The notes beneath the pieces were generated by a model that was not told where the DNA came from, did no database searches, and saw only the letters and a program-made list of their open reading frames with translations. A DNA stretch of 64,000 bases, taken from positions 89,727-153,726 of the forward strand of contig AZLU01000089.1 of NCBI GenBank assembly GCA_002224055.1, read 5' to 3'. Below, one piece after another: positions 25,914 to 37,234 of this stretch (the stretch's first letter is position 1; each line of letters begins with the position of its first letter). The position numbers and the translations under genes were made by a program. This DNA comes from Pezizomycotina sp. ARF18 (Eukaryota; Ascomycota).

Positions 25914-27049
25914 ATGGCGCCGAATCCTCTACTCACTTTTGCGGCAGACTCGCAGTCTAACGAACCGAGATCAGTTGCGACTCACTCGAATCCATACCTC
26001 CATCTACAATGGGCGACGGTAGCGCTCACACTCGCCCTCCTCGTCGTCCGAATACGATCTCGTCCGTGCTCCAGGTCACCATTCGACCTCTTTACCGTAG
26101 CGGCATGGATATTTTATTTCGCAAGCGCGGCTATCAACGCGACCTTATTCAAAATAGGCGAGTTTACTTACGACCAGACCACGACGGCCACTCCACCTGT
26201 TGTTCACGATTCCAACATGTGGTATGCTAGGGTAGCATGCAACTATGCTTCACTGTATTGCGTGAAAGCTGTGATTCTTTGCTTTACCTCGAATGCCTCC
26301 CTAGAGAGTGGTGGAAGGCAAGGCTTACGGTTTTCGCGACTGCTGGTCTGATCGAGTCGGGATGGTTTATACGCTTGTGGTCGATTTTTCCCTGTGCAAC
26401 CCAGGGTCAACGGAAAGCTTGATAGCAGGCGCTCAAGCATGTAACGCTAATGGTCTCTGGACTGGTCTTAACGCCGTTTCATATAATGACCAATCTCATG
26501 GGTAATTGCCAATGCTTCAAGTCAACGTTAAGAAATAACTGTTTAAACTAACCCACAGCTCTTTATGTACAGTCTGGTGTATTCCACTCCTTTGCCTTCG
26601 ATTAGTTACGAGTCTTCCGTCAGCACAAAAATTAGGCGCGGCATCGATGTTTGTATTTGAGCTCTTTGTACCTCTCTAGCGATAACGCCATGCTATATTT
26701 CCAAGCAGACAAGCAGCGCAGGGAATTCGCGAGGCCACCATGCCCAGTTATACTCGCTATCGCTGAACAGACTTTAGCTATCGCTCTAGCATGCTGTCCA
26801 GCTTTTTTTCTTCCTGTAGGCCAGAAGGCGTATTCGTGGCACCGGGGGACGAGATCTACGTCGAAAAGAGCTCATTTGGACATGAGCGGTAGTGTGGATC
26901 TTGTTGCGAGTAACAGATGGCAGAGAAGGGTCCATTTCGTTGACGAGTTGGAATATCTTGGGGAGACGAGAGTATTAGTGATAGGAATAGGTCAGAGTTG
27001 GACGTGTATGAAGTTAAAACGGACGGAAACCTATAATATTATGGCATAG
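25914..27049 (+). CDS. PTH11-like rhodopsin-domain membrane protein
   Basis: This is a predicted seven-helix protein of the fungal rhodopsin-domain (PTH11-like) group, which includes putative surface receptors. Helix 1 is HLQWATVALTLALLVVRIRS and helix 2 is FDLFTVAAWIFYFASAAINA. The third region reads WYARVACNYASLYCVKAVIL. After frame breaks come WWKARLTVFATAGLI with SGWFIRL, and VDFSLCNPGSTE in the position of the family's 'C-P-...-W' loop. A good intron follows (26502-26560, branch CTAAC, acceptor CCACAG). The next exon holds LLCLRLVTSLPSAQKLG and LAIAEQTLAIALACCPAF, which resembles the last helix. The family's usual GxDD motif after helix 1 is not evident, so this copy is divergent. The C-terminal frame is ambiguous; the longest reading stops at 27047. 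Confidence 0.65.
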
Positions 27050-27380
27050 GAATAAATTTACGAAGCTAGGAATGTCTATATCATCAGGTTGTGTAACTAG
27101 CCGATAGAAACGGATTACGTTATGGAATTACCACAGCACTCAATGTGTCTAAGAACAAAAGCACTGGCATTCAGTGGTGCGCTATCGCATTGGGCTAAGC
27201 TCTCACGCAATAGGCATGCTCAAGTACATCTGGTTCTGATTATCTAAAGCATCTAAGCTTCAAAAGTCATGTACAATTGAGAATAAACTTGTCCAAAAAT
27301 CTTAAGTTCCCGCAAGAATCCGTGCGTGATTCACCCTCCTCTGTGAGAAAGGCTACCAAAACAAGCTATATATCTAGCAC
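27050..27380. other. short intergenic region between convergent genes
   Basis: This AT-rich sequence lies between two convergent 3' ends. I see nothing beyond presumed terminators. Confidence 0.6.
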
Positions 27381-29207
27381 TTATGTCTCATCTTTCTTCT
27401 GTTGCTGTTGTTGAATATTCTTCCAGATTCCGGTAGGGGGTTTGGGTTCTAGAACGAGAAGCTTCCTGAACTTGTCCAGGACGTACGTTTTCTGATGCTC
27501 TCCCATATTTCCAAAGTTTGTGTCACCAACCGCCCGTATGTCATTTATGAGACTTTGGACCTTACTCGCTTTTAATTCTTCCCTAGCGGACTTAACATTG
27601 CTAACTTGAGATTCCGCAGAATCCTGATACGGATCAGCCTTGACGCGTTTCTCGAGGGCTCCTTCGTCGAGTACTGGCGGATTGTAGTCTTCGTCGAGAA
27701 TCAAGGATTTCGTTGTCCGCTGTTTACTGCTGGGCGTTTGCTTTTCTTGCTAGATTCGCCCCCCGAAGCGAGCCCTAGCTTGTCATTCGCAAATAGGTTT
27801 TTCGTATTAAGAGGTTTCTCTTCCCTAGCAATGGTAAACGTCGGCCTTTTAACTATCGGCTTAATGTCGGGACTATCCTCGCGCTCTTTTGGCAAGCTGT
27901 TGGTAAATGTCAAAGGATCTTCCGATTCCTCAAGGCCGGTTCGAAGGTGCCTGCTTCCCTGCCCCATTAGGATGATACCGTCCAGGTCTTCAAATGTCCT
28001 CTTCGAATTAAGATCTTGCACTTGTGCTTGCTCTTGTTGTGGCCCTTGATATGGCTCTTGTTCTGGTCCCTATTTTGGCTCCTGTTCTGGCTCCTGGCGG
28101 GCAGTTTTAGAGGCCGGTCTCGACGTTTGGGTCGGGCCTCGCTCTCGTGTGATTTAAGCCCTTTCTCCCTGAACTCGAGGCTTTCGGCCCGAGGCTTTCC
28201 GTTAACATCGTCTTCCTAATGTTGCGAACGATGGTTTTGATTTTGCTACGTTTGAAAAAAAGTTTGACAGTTACTACGCAGCCACGTTGATCGTGCATTC
28301 GATCCGTTGGCGAAAACAATTCAAGAATCATGCTATCCCCTTACTGACAGGCTATACGCGATGCGAAGAAAAGAATGGCGCGTTAATGCAAGGCGTGGGA
28401 GAAGAATCAAGGAAATGAGGGGGTCGCTAGGGAGCGATGGGCAGGATATGCCAGCGTGGCTGTGGTGTCGGAGCCTTACCTTCGAACCAACCACCGTCAA
28501 ACTCGTCCGCAAACTTGATACCCATTTCTTGCTTTATTGTACGATCATTCAGTGCCTCATCCGAGAACCTGCGATCTAGCTGTTTTCTATTCCCCCGAAA
28601 CAAGAGCTCCATCCAGAAATTACTATCCTTGAAGTCAGTCAATTGCAATTGCTTGCTCGTGTGCATCCGCACCCCTTCGTAACGATCTTGGTCATATCAT
28701 CATCGTTAAGACCAATATGCCTCGCGCCGGAGATCGTAATGCGTTCGTATCCCGGTTCAGAACGGCCAAAATGCAGCGCGTATGCAAAGTGACTGGGCCG
28801 CCCGTGTCGGGTGAAGGAGCGGTCACTGTATGAATAGAGAGATTAGTACACTAGTCTGACTTATCGTCGCGCGCTACCTCTACCTAACGATCCCGGGAAA
28901 TGTTCTTATGACAGCAGGAAGAACGTAGAAGGGTACGATGAAGGGCTATAAATGGAGACTACGAACCGTACCAGGACTCGCCACTTTCCGCGTGAGCCAC
29001 GATATATGAGGGTACATCTGCAAGGACAAGCACGCCCTGCGTCGCGAGGAACGCGAAGAAGCGAAACCCCTTTATAACCATTACCTTATAGCTTCGGTTG
29101 TCCAGGAGAGACAATTCGTAGAAAAGGGAAAATGAAAAGCCTTTGGCAACGAAATACGGCATGAAAATCGAGAGTTGTTTTGTGAATTTAATCCCAAGGA
29201 CCATCAT
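27381..29207 (-). CDS. multi-exon hypothetical protein with charged C-terminal half
   Basis: I do not recognise this gene, but several exons look real. The N-terminal part reads MVLGIKFTKQLSIFMPYF and FFAFLATQGVLVLADVPSYI, and it meets a possible donor at SWYG. The next part reads RPSHFAYALHFGRSEPGYE, ITISGARHIGLNDDDMTKIV, then FWMELLFRGNRKQLDRRF and GIKFADEFDGGWFE. A GTAAGG donor and a CTGTCAG acceptor about 150 bp on define an intron. The C-terminal half is hydrophilic: EESEDPLTFTNSLPKERED, KRPTFTIAREEKPLNTKN, and finally KTYVLDKFRKLLVLEPKPP with a QQQQQ stretch, stopping at 27381. A folded N-terminal domain with a charged, partly disordered tail would fit a nuclear or regulatory protein, which is inference only. 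Whether the first exon belongs to this gene is uncertain. Confidence 0.55.
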
Positions 29208-30260
29208 ACTCAGCTATGACCACTAACAAAGCAAGACATATTGCAACCTAGAGCTTGGGCCTAAAATTTAAGCTTGCGGGAATATTCAAGTCCATATTTG
29301 CAAGGTCTTAAGGAGGCAACTTCTAGATTAATGGTCCAATCCTTCACCAGAGTGAGACAATATTTCGTGGTCATAACCGAGGATCCAGAGCGCTTTGTTT
29401 CAAACCGGCAAACATCTGTAAGAGTATTTCACTGATCACGAAGATATTCCCGTAGAGTGTCCAGTTCTATGGAGGAATGTGAAAATTCTGTTAATCTGTG
29501 TTCTGCTGAGAACTGTGGACTTTGCTGGACGACCGGGCGTGGAAAAGCCCTGCTGTAAAACATCCCATTTATCCTGAACGGCGGCTTAATGTTGAAACCG
29601 CTATTCTGTTTGATCTCTATAAAACTTAGCTAGATCTTTCAAACGTTTATCCCTTCGCGGCCAAGGTGTTCTTGCTGAGATCCAGGCTAATCTGTTGCAA
29701 TGGCGGTATTCCTCCGTGACCACTTTCAAAGTTGGAGAATGCTACCACCATCAAATACAACTTGAAATATACGATGATCTCCATTTAACCAAACTAACAG
29801 TTAGAGATAATAGGCTACGAGGCGGAAAGTGCCATGCTATAGCCATTGTGGCCTATTTTAGAAATGAATTTAATTGTTATAGATGTAGTGTTCATTGGAA
29901 AGAAGATGGCTCGCCCGCGAGCTGAGCATCCTGAGGCCACAAAACCAACAGAGGCTCAGCAATTGCCTTAAGGATAATATAGGGGGAAAATGTTCGGTTA
30001 CAACACCTTACTTTAGGCACTATTATTTGATTCATGCGGCTTACGAGGGACTGTTGCGTCTAAAATCAGGCTGGGAACAATCCTATATATCAAGGACCAT
30101 TTTCTGCCTTCTCTAATCCGATCGCATGGATCCTCTGGGTTTGACATTAAAGACTTCGGCACCATTATCGATCTACAAAGGCATATTATTGTCCCCACAT
30201 GATCCCTTTCGCATCTTCATAAAGTAATCCACCGTCCCATCCCCTGGAACCGACGTTACA
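29208..30260. other. intergenic region
   Basis: I see no supported gene in these 1.05 kb of AT-rich sequence. Open frames are under 80 codons. The right end should hold the promoter of the secreted protein gene at 30261. Confidence 0.5.
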
Positions 30261-31118
30261 ATGAAAGTCCTCTGCAAATCTACTAGCCCTCAGATCGCCG
30301 CGTTGCTCTCATTTTCGCTATTAGTAGCGGGATCACATGCTGCACCATATCAACAAGCCGCTAGCTCGGACGCCGCGAACGCGCCGAGCGTCCTAAAGAG
30401 GACTCCTGTCGATACTCAATGGCAAGTTGCAGAGCCGATCGATCCGGCCAAGTCTCAGCAGCAGGCCGGCAGCACCGGAACCGCAAGCCGTATTCACGAA
30501 GCGATCCGCGTTTCCGACCTCGAACCTCCTCCCTGCCCGCAGACGTCGCTGCAAAAATGCGCCGATTGCAAGTGCGAACACGACGGCAGTTTAACAGGGT
30601 GCAATCCCGGAGCATGGAAGCTACCAAAAGGAAAGCAAAGGAGAGCACCAAATTTGGAAACAAGCAGTGCGCGAGGTTTTGCAAGTGCAAAGCTACGGCC
30701 AGTGAGCAGGGAGCCAGCACGGAAGACCTCATCCCCAGGTCCTCAAGGGGGCACTCAGCATGCATCGGACGGCCAGAACGCGGCCGAACAAAGCCCTGGT
30801 GCGCATGCTACTCAATCGAAGTCCGGTTCGAAGACCCCTTCACCTAAGCCTCAGGCTCAGACTAATTCCAACAAATCTGCGGCGACAACACCGAAACCAC
30901 CTCTCGTAGTCGATACGGCAATAGCTACAAGTCACGGCTCACCACGAGGTCCTCATTCTGATACATCCCCAGGGCCAATCTCCCCGATGGAACTGGACCC
31001 GGCATCTCCAACAAGCTTTGCCGCCTCTGATATCGCAGTGGGAGGTCTAATCATGGAGGCTCTTCTCCTTACAGGCCTCAAAGCCCGGCAGTCCAAGGCT
31101 TCGATTCTCTCTCGATAG
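30261..31118 (+). CDS. secreted Cys-module protein with Pro/Ser-rich tail
   Basis: This is an uninterrupted reading of 285 codons. The signal peptide is MKVLCKSTSPQIAALLSFSL followed by VAGSHA-A. After a spacer containing VLKR (a possible Kex2 site) comes one Cys module, KCADCKCEHDGSLTGCNPG followed directly by AWKLPKGK. It matches the C-x2-C-x-C...C-xP-x-WK modules of the protein at 20.9 kb. The rest is rich in Pro, Ser, Thr, Gln and Lys (for example KTPSPKPQAQTNSNKSAATT), probably a disordered or O-glycosylated tail, without a GPI signal. In the overlapping frame just downstream the DNA reads NKQCARFCKCKATASEQ, a second motif-like segment. It would be in frame if one base were missing near 30630, so a two-module version is possible but less parsimonious. 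Confidence 0.75.
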   Translation: MKVLCKSTSPQIAALLSFSLLVAGSHAAPYQQAASSDAANAPSVLKRTPVDTQWQVAEPIDPAKSQQQAGSTGTASRIHEAIRVSDLEPPPCPQTSLQKCADCKCEHDGSLTGCNPGAWKLPKGKQRRAPNLETSSARGFASAKLRPVSREPARKTSSPGPQGGTQHASDGQNAAEQSPGAHATQSKSGSKTPSPKPQAQTNSNKSAATTPKPPLVVDTAIATSHGSPRGPHSDTSPGPISPMELDPASPTSFAASDIAVGGLIMEALLLTGLKARQSKASILSR

Positions 31119-31707
31119 GCAGCCCGGATATTGTAATTATCCCTCATCGGCAACCATACCGGTTCGGCACGAGCTCTGGCTACACACCCCAAAGCCCCTC
31201 GAGCCAGTCTAAATCACCTTCCCCAGAGTACCGACCGCAGAGTCCGAAGATATCCTGGTGGGAATGGTTGGAAAAACATTCAATTTCATGTTATCTAAAT
31301 CTAACGTAAATGCTAGGCAATCCTGTATAACCTGTGTATTTCCTTTACTAATTTGTATATAAAGTTCAGGATCTGTTTAACTTTCAATTCACGCGCGTTT
31401 GAGTTCACGAGCCAATATTAGCGGGGCCTCAAGACTGATACTTCAATATATTGTGAGAAAACGCATCCAGCCCAGTGTGTTCATGATATCATTATACGTT
31501 AAAACTCATGATATTTCGTAATACTGCTTTACACAGACAAATCTATAGTCTTGAACCTCTGTTCTACCTCCGAGAAAACTGATAGCTTTATCATGAGACC
31601 TCTCTTCCTCATTCTCGACCAAGAGTCCCTAACTGCCCGTTCTATACCCTTAAACGTATTAATCCCGTGCTTGGGATTACGCCACCAGGTCGGGATCACG
31701 ATCAGGT
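31119..31707. other. intergenic region between convergent genes
   Basis: This AT-rich sequence lies between two convergent 3' ends. A 77-codon plus-strand frame at 31551 has no family features. I see nothing else. Confidence 0.55.
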
Positions 31708-33601
31708 TTACCCTCTGTAATTTCGGTCGCTCCTCAGCGTTTGCAAAAACTTGTCGAACGAGCGCCGTCGTCCATCAGCAGTAAACCCGAGAACATCTTA
31801 GGCTTATCGACGAAAAAGTAAACTTCTTCACATCCCAGTGCTCCAAATGAATCTGCAACGCGGGCTGCATCTTGACTATTGACGCCATCCTATTTCGAAA
31901 CGACGGCAAATGCAAGCCGAGCAGATTATCAAAGACGACCTGCGGAACATCCGTTCGGAACGTGCTCGAAAAGTCCTCGAAGGCTAATCGTGTGCCCTGT
32001 AGCGAGACCACCTCGTACGGCATCACGTCGAACTGCAAGTGCTCCAGCACTCTCCGCGGCTTGTGCGTCGTCAGCGCGTTATCGTAGTTCTCGCCGTACA
32101 TCTTGAGGTAATCTATCATCCCCTCGTCGCCCGTGAAGTGCGCTTTATCGACCGCAACCTCACCCCTACTTCGGCAAACCTACGCCAGGCGTCGTCGAGC
32201 TCGGACCTCTGCTCCGGAGCAGAGGCGTAGTTCATATAGTACCTTTCTAAGTGCAGTTCTTTCCAAGTTCTCGAGCATCCGTATTCCGTCGAGGCTCAAG
32301 TTAATTTCCTCCCACGGTATTTGAGCTTCTTCAGCTTCAGCTCGTGCCACGCCGGTAGAGAACACAGGACGTCATCGAGCGTGATTCTAATTTCAGTCTT
32401 ATCGCCGAGCGTACTTCCGGACATATAAGTCAGGTGCGTCAAGTTCGGGCTGCAGCGATGACGAGCGCGATACGCTTCTTCGCTTTCTCTATTCTGTCCT
32501 TATATCCGCGCGCCGGTAGATCGTACGACCGAACGGGAGCCGCATCGCTGCGGAAGAATATGGACAGGGACGTCAGATGCTCACTGGCGCAGCTCTGCGG
32601 TATTAAGTCTTCCACGCGGAATTTCTGGGCGACTAAAGTGATGGTATACGTCGCCTTGACTTCCAGCTTTCTCTTCGTTATTTCTATATTGGAAGAACCA
32701 CCGCTGGGCGTCCTGCGAGCCTCATTTGAATCATCTTGAGGTTGCTGCCGATCGGGATTGAGCAGTAACAAACCGTCCGAACGATGGTTGGAAATCATCC
32801 GGATCCACAGAGGTATAATTCTCGTCGGATCCGCGAATATAATCGTCATTCGAAACATGATACGACACAGTCTGTAAATTCTCCAGCAAGTCCAGCAATC
32901 TTTCCGCGTACTCGTCGCAAAATTCCGAAAGCGAATGCAGTCTTCTTCGGCTCCTCCGCCTTCTTCAAGATGAAATGCGTAGTGTTCGACATGTGCTTAT
33001 CCGCGAGTATGACGAGCTTCTTCGTATTAAACCGACAGACGTACTGCAGGCTCGTATCGCTCAGCAGCTTCTCCACGCGGTTTAATGCCGGAAATACGGT
33101 TTCGAACACTGGCTCCGGTAAAGGTGGCGGTGGCGACGGGATTTGGTACGTAAGATGAAGGGATGAGTGCGTTCATCAGGAGGTCTTCCTGGACCTCGGT
33201 TTGCGAGTCTTGTTGGTGATGATGTTTGTTTTTGGATCGTCCGAAGGCTTGACTTCGACGGTATAATTGTCGACGAAGTCCAGCCTAATTCAGAGAAGAG
33301 GCGCGAGGCCGCGAGCTCTGCGAGGCCCTAGAGACCAGGCGGAGGTTCATCAGGTCGGGCGCTGTCAAGTTTTCGCATTTCAGTATGGCGTAGATTACTT
33401 CGATCGGTAACTTGAACGGTAGGGTCGATTCTTTTCCATGCCAGGCTACGGTCTGTCGCTGTATTAAAACAATTCATGAGTAATTTTGATCGAGGATATG
33501 CCATGAGATACGAACTTGAAAGAGCTCGAGCTTACCTTGATGCTTTCATCTAATGTCTTCCTAGTCTTCTCAACGACTAGCTTATTCGGTGACCACTTCA
33601 T
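31708..33601 (-). CDS. F-box protein with leucine-rich C-terminal region
   Basis: Exon 1 encodes MKWSPNKLVVEKTRKTLDES and ends at a GTAAGC donor. The 77-bp intron is 33535-33459, with acceptor AATACAG. Exon 2 opens with a clear F-box: LPFKLPIEVIYAILK, then LMNLRLVSRA, and after a frame break ELAASRLFSEL. Downstream segments in changing frames include VCRFNTKKLVILADKHMSN, ASEHLTSLSIFF and LPSFRNRMASIV, which look like irregular LRRs. The best C-terminus reads VYFFVDKPKMFSGLLL and then DKFLQTLRSDRNYRG with a stop at 31708. The predicted role is SCF ubiquitin-ligase substrate adaptor, with unknown target. A 20-base perfect palindrome lies inside the coding region at 32206-32225. The frame breaks look like missing bases. 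Confidence 0.8.
32206..32225. repeat. perfect 20-bp palindrome
   Basis: The left half CCTCTGCTCC is followed directly by its reverse complement GGAGCAGAGG. It lies within the F-box gene and has no spacer. Confidence 0.9.
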
Positions 33602-34489
33602 GGCTTAAAGAGCTATTTCTTATGAGTCTTAGAAGGCGCTAAGGTTATCGTAAATATAAAGAGGACAAAGTTATAAAGAAGCCCCCGTACTAGTAAGTCT
33701 CGATATAATATGTATGATTCGATGATTTATAAAAAAATCCGAACGCCGGCTTGGTTATATATAGAGAAGTAAAGTCTCGATCTCGGCGAATACGGCCGCG
33801 ATTCTCTTATCGTTCTCGCGATTCTTCGGGTCGAAGGTCCACAAACCTTACACACGGCGCAGTCAATATCCAAGGGTTCCGCTTCCGCCCGTTTTCCAAG
33901 GGGATCGACAACCAAACACCCGAAAATTATTTTTAAAAGGTCAAGATATAGTAATGGTTTGACATAACTCTCGATTCGTAGACATAGGCTGAGGCTTCAA
34001 GAATATATAAGTTAAGTCTCGAGGCGAGGCTATGCTTCAACATTTAAGCCTCTGGGTTTCATGCGATGGCGGAGGAGCGGCCAGGATATCCTGCAAGTAT
34101 CTTTCCGTTGCTAATTTACGCGGCTCTTGTCCTCCCTTAGCTGCCGCTATTTTGGCACAGATGTTGTCTCAAGTCGCCTACAATTGCCCCCCAAAGTTCC
34201 CTGTTGAAGTACGCCAGCGATAGATTGGGGATCCCTTAATCATCATGCCTTCAAAAAGCCTACTTACTCTTGCAGAAAACTCTGTATACCTTCCTTCGTA
34301 ATGAGATGGCAACTGGAACCGGTACCGTTATTGAGGTTCCATAGCTCTTGCAGCGATCCCTATCGTCATTATATAGAAGTGACAGTAGTCTGATTCGTCA
34401 ATACCCTGAGCCTAAGAACCTGGTCAACGTTAGCCGCAGTCGTTGCGAAAAACCTTAAGCTTAAGATAGCTACTCACGCGCGAAGGTGT

Positions 34490-34497
34490 ATAAATAG
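34490..34497 (+). promoter_or_regulatory. possible TATA box
   Basis: The sequence reads GTATAAATAG, about 90 bp before an ATG at 34584. The spacing is like that of the two small genes at 56.6 and 58.2 kb, which have the same box about 115 bp before their ATG. Confidence 0.4.
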
Positions 34498-34583
34498 AGA
34501 AGTAGCTAGTTTTCGGGGACGAGAGCGCTATTCGCAATTTTGCACTCCTTTCAAAACTTTGATTCGCTCTGGAAACCTGTGTC

Positions 34584-34781
34584 ATGCCTGTTTTGAGCAC
34601 TCTATGCTTTATAGCTGGAAATATGAGAAATCGGAATACGAAACGGTTGTATCGAGCAGAGATAAGATCTCTACCTGCCCTTGTTCTTCATGATCGTGAA
34701 ATCGTAGCACAAATGATCAACGAGCCGGATAAAATCGCTCGAGTTGGAATTGGATGCGATATTTATCTCCGACGAAACTAA
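34584..34781 (+). CDS. tiny hypothetical ORF behind a TATA box
   Basis: This is a 65-codon frame starting MPVLSTLCFIAGNMRNRN and ending GIGCDIYLRRN. It has no recognised domain. The only support is the TATA box and the ordinary start context, so it may well be a chance frame. Confidence 0.22.
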   Translation: MPVLSTLCFIAGNMRNRNTKRLYRAEIRSLPALVLHDREIVAQMINEPDKIARVGIGCDIYLRRN

Positions 34782-35487
34782 ATGAAACTTTTTTCTTTTT
34801 TCGGACCTTTCAAGTTCCTCGGGAAGAAGCACGGTTTCGCACTATCGGAATCTAGCACGGACGTTCGCTGTCATTTCTTCCTAAGGCCCTGTAGGGAGTA
34901 CAATGATGTCTTAAGGCACTTGATCGTGTAGTGATCGCGCGAGGACGCGGAAGTAGCGGAGCAAGGGAATTGTGATGAATCTAGGCTTCCGTAGAGAAGC
35001 TCAGCCTAGCCTTGCAGAAAAGCAAGAGATACGACATCCTTAAGTTGCAACTGTTGAACGCAATTTTCATCACGCAGTAAAACCCGCTCGGCGGTAAGTA
35101 GGTGGCATTCATACTTCGAAAGTCTCCAACATTTTCAAGCGGTTGCTTTGCTCCGGGATCCATTGATTATCGCAATCGGCGCAGCGTGAAGTATTTGTTT
35201 CTCAGTCTTCTCTACCGACTATCTGAGCTGGAGACGTAGCGCTACGCGTTCTGTCGTGCGGGAGTCGAACACTACATGATTTGCTTCCATGAAACTTTCA
35301 CAACCTCGCGTACCGTATTTCGCGATTCGTTCGAGCCCCAGCGCTCTCGTCTCTAAAACTTAAACTGAAAACATGGAATATTAACAAAAAAAAAAAAAAA
35401 ATCCAGTAGCGGTTTTGGTGGCGTCTGCGTGGCTTAAGCCTCCAATTCTCATCCTCACGGGTGACGGTAGGGTATACGGAAAGAAAG

Positions 35488-35509
35488 AAAAAAAAAAAAA
35501 AAAAAAAAA
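35488..35509. repeat. poly(A) tract of 22
   Basis: This is an uninterrupted A run preceded by AAAG units, in an intergenic region. Confidence 0.85.
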
Positions 35510-37234
35510 GCAGAAGACAGCGCAGTCAGATATCGTTCGGCCAATACCGCTTCCCATGATCTAGTGAACCTAGGTTTTAACCCTGAGGCGTTGTATTTCG
35601 GAAACCGGGAACAACTCTGGGTCTTCTTTTTTTTCGTTACGCCGTGATATTGATGGGCGACACGCGATTGATGATCATTCCTGAGAAACAAACTTCCGGA
35701 TCCACGGAACATCGAATGGGAAGTTCCGCTCTCCAATCCTGCTTCACATCCGTCCCAAGCCCTCTGCATCATCGTGCCTGGAAGTTGGAATAGTTGGGTC
35801 CTTTCCCCCCTTTTTTTAACGCCTCGTTACCACATGGGCAAAGGTTAAAAACGTGCCTTTTACGTGATTTCCCCCGTTTGGCCTTTGGATTGTGTCGATC
35901 GCCGTCAAATTCGATAATAAATGGTAGAAAGTGGAGAGAACAAATAAGGGAGGGCAGCCCCGATAACCAACTACCGGTTTCCTTGTTCCTACAGTACTCA
36001 AGTACTCAAGTATGTTATCTTTCCCACGATCGCGTATCCACAGTGGAGTCCTCTCCATTCCCTTTCCTACGCTGCATGATATCCCATAGTCTATTCCAAA
36101 GGTGAATAAAAAACCAACAACAGACTGCGGTATCATGTACCTATTATCACCCCATGATCTGCACCCTGCAGCGACTCGATTTATCGGAACGCAGTCCAGT
36201 GCTGCCATCACATTCTCCTATTGGCCAGCTTAAGCGAGGAGGCGTGGACGCCACCGACGAGAAAACCCAGGCCGAATTCACCGAGATTTAGCTTTTCAGA
36301 CTTTACCGGTACTGCTCGAGTCCTTGATAGTGCAAGATTGAGTTTTCTCGCGATGTGAGAACAGAATACGGTACCGGTAGATGCAAAAATTTATCCGTTC
36401 TTTTGTCTAATTGGGATCTTGCCTTTTGTTTTATCCAAAATTGCTCTTGTAGTGCTTTTGTTTATTTAGCTAGCAGCCATCCACGCTCGTAAAAATCCCT
36501 CTTTGCCTAACCGTTTCCTCAGAGCTTGCTAGATACAGAACAGAGTTCATGAATCATGCCCCCCCTCTTTTGATTTCCTTGATTTCTCATTTGCTGGTCA
36601 ATGATGAGAGAATAGTGACGATTTCTAATAAAAACACTCTTCACACCTCCATCTATCTGTCAGTTGAAAGTTCTGCTGTTCTGTTTTAGGGCATATCGTC
36701 TCTCTGATATACCCTATTTCGAACTCTTTCTGTCAGAGATGTCATTTCTTACGATTCATCCTGGGCATAGCTCGTTTAATTATCACACCGTTGTAAGATT
36801 GCTGTTATTTTCCATTCAATTTCACACACCATCAATCAAAACCCAGGATTAATTGCCCTCGTCCCTTCGTCCCGAAAGCTCGTTTGGCGTTTTCTCGTTT
36901 AATATCGGCGAGGACAGCAACGAGCCAGCCCCCCGATCCGTAAGGACGGCAAACTGGTCCGATTCAAGCCCTAGAAATCAAACCCACAATATGCACTCAA
37001 AAATGGCAAAGCAAATTAAATGTTTGCTAGTGGTGGTCTGCGCGAAAGTACAGCTCATCTCCTGCTAGCGCCCACCTAAATACGGACAACAAAATCCATC
37101 CTCCCTTAAGTATCCCCACCCTCCCCGCAAACAAGTTTCAGAATTCCCTTGCCACGGAGCAAACCCCTTCATGATATCGACGATCAGGACCGTCACATCA
37201 ATCCGATAACAACGACATTTTTACGGGCTCCAAA

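Larger units (their letters stand above)
33602..37234. other. intergenic region with one possible tiny gene
   Basis: This is mostly AT-rich, stop-dense sequence. It holds poly(A) runs at about 35385-35400 and 35488-35509, a tandem TACTCAAG repeat near 35995, and a TATA box with a short open frame at 34.5 kb listed separately. The last 200 bp are CT/CCT-rich, like a fungal promoter leader. Confidence 0.5.

Noticed and set aside
35210-35350. GGAGTCGAAC, resembling the T arm of a minus-strand tRNA
   Set aside because: Neither the T stem nor acceptor or D arms can be formed in the flanks.
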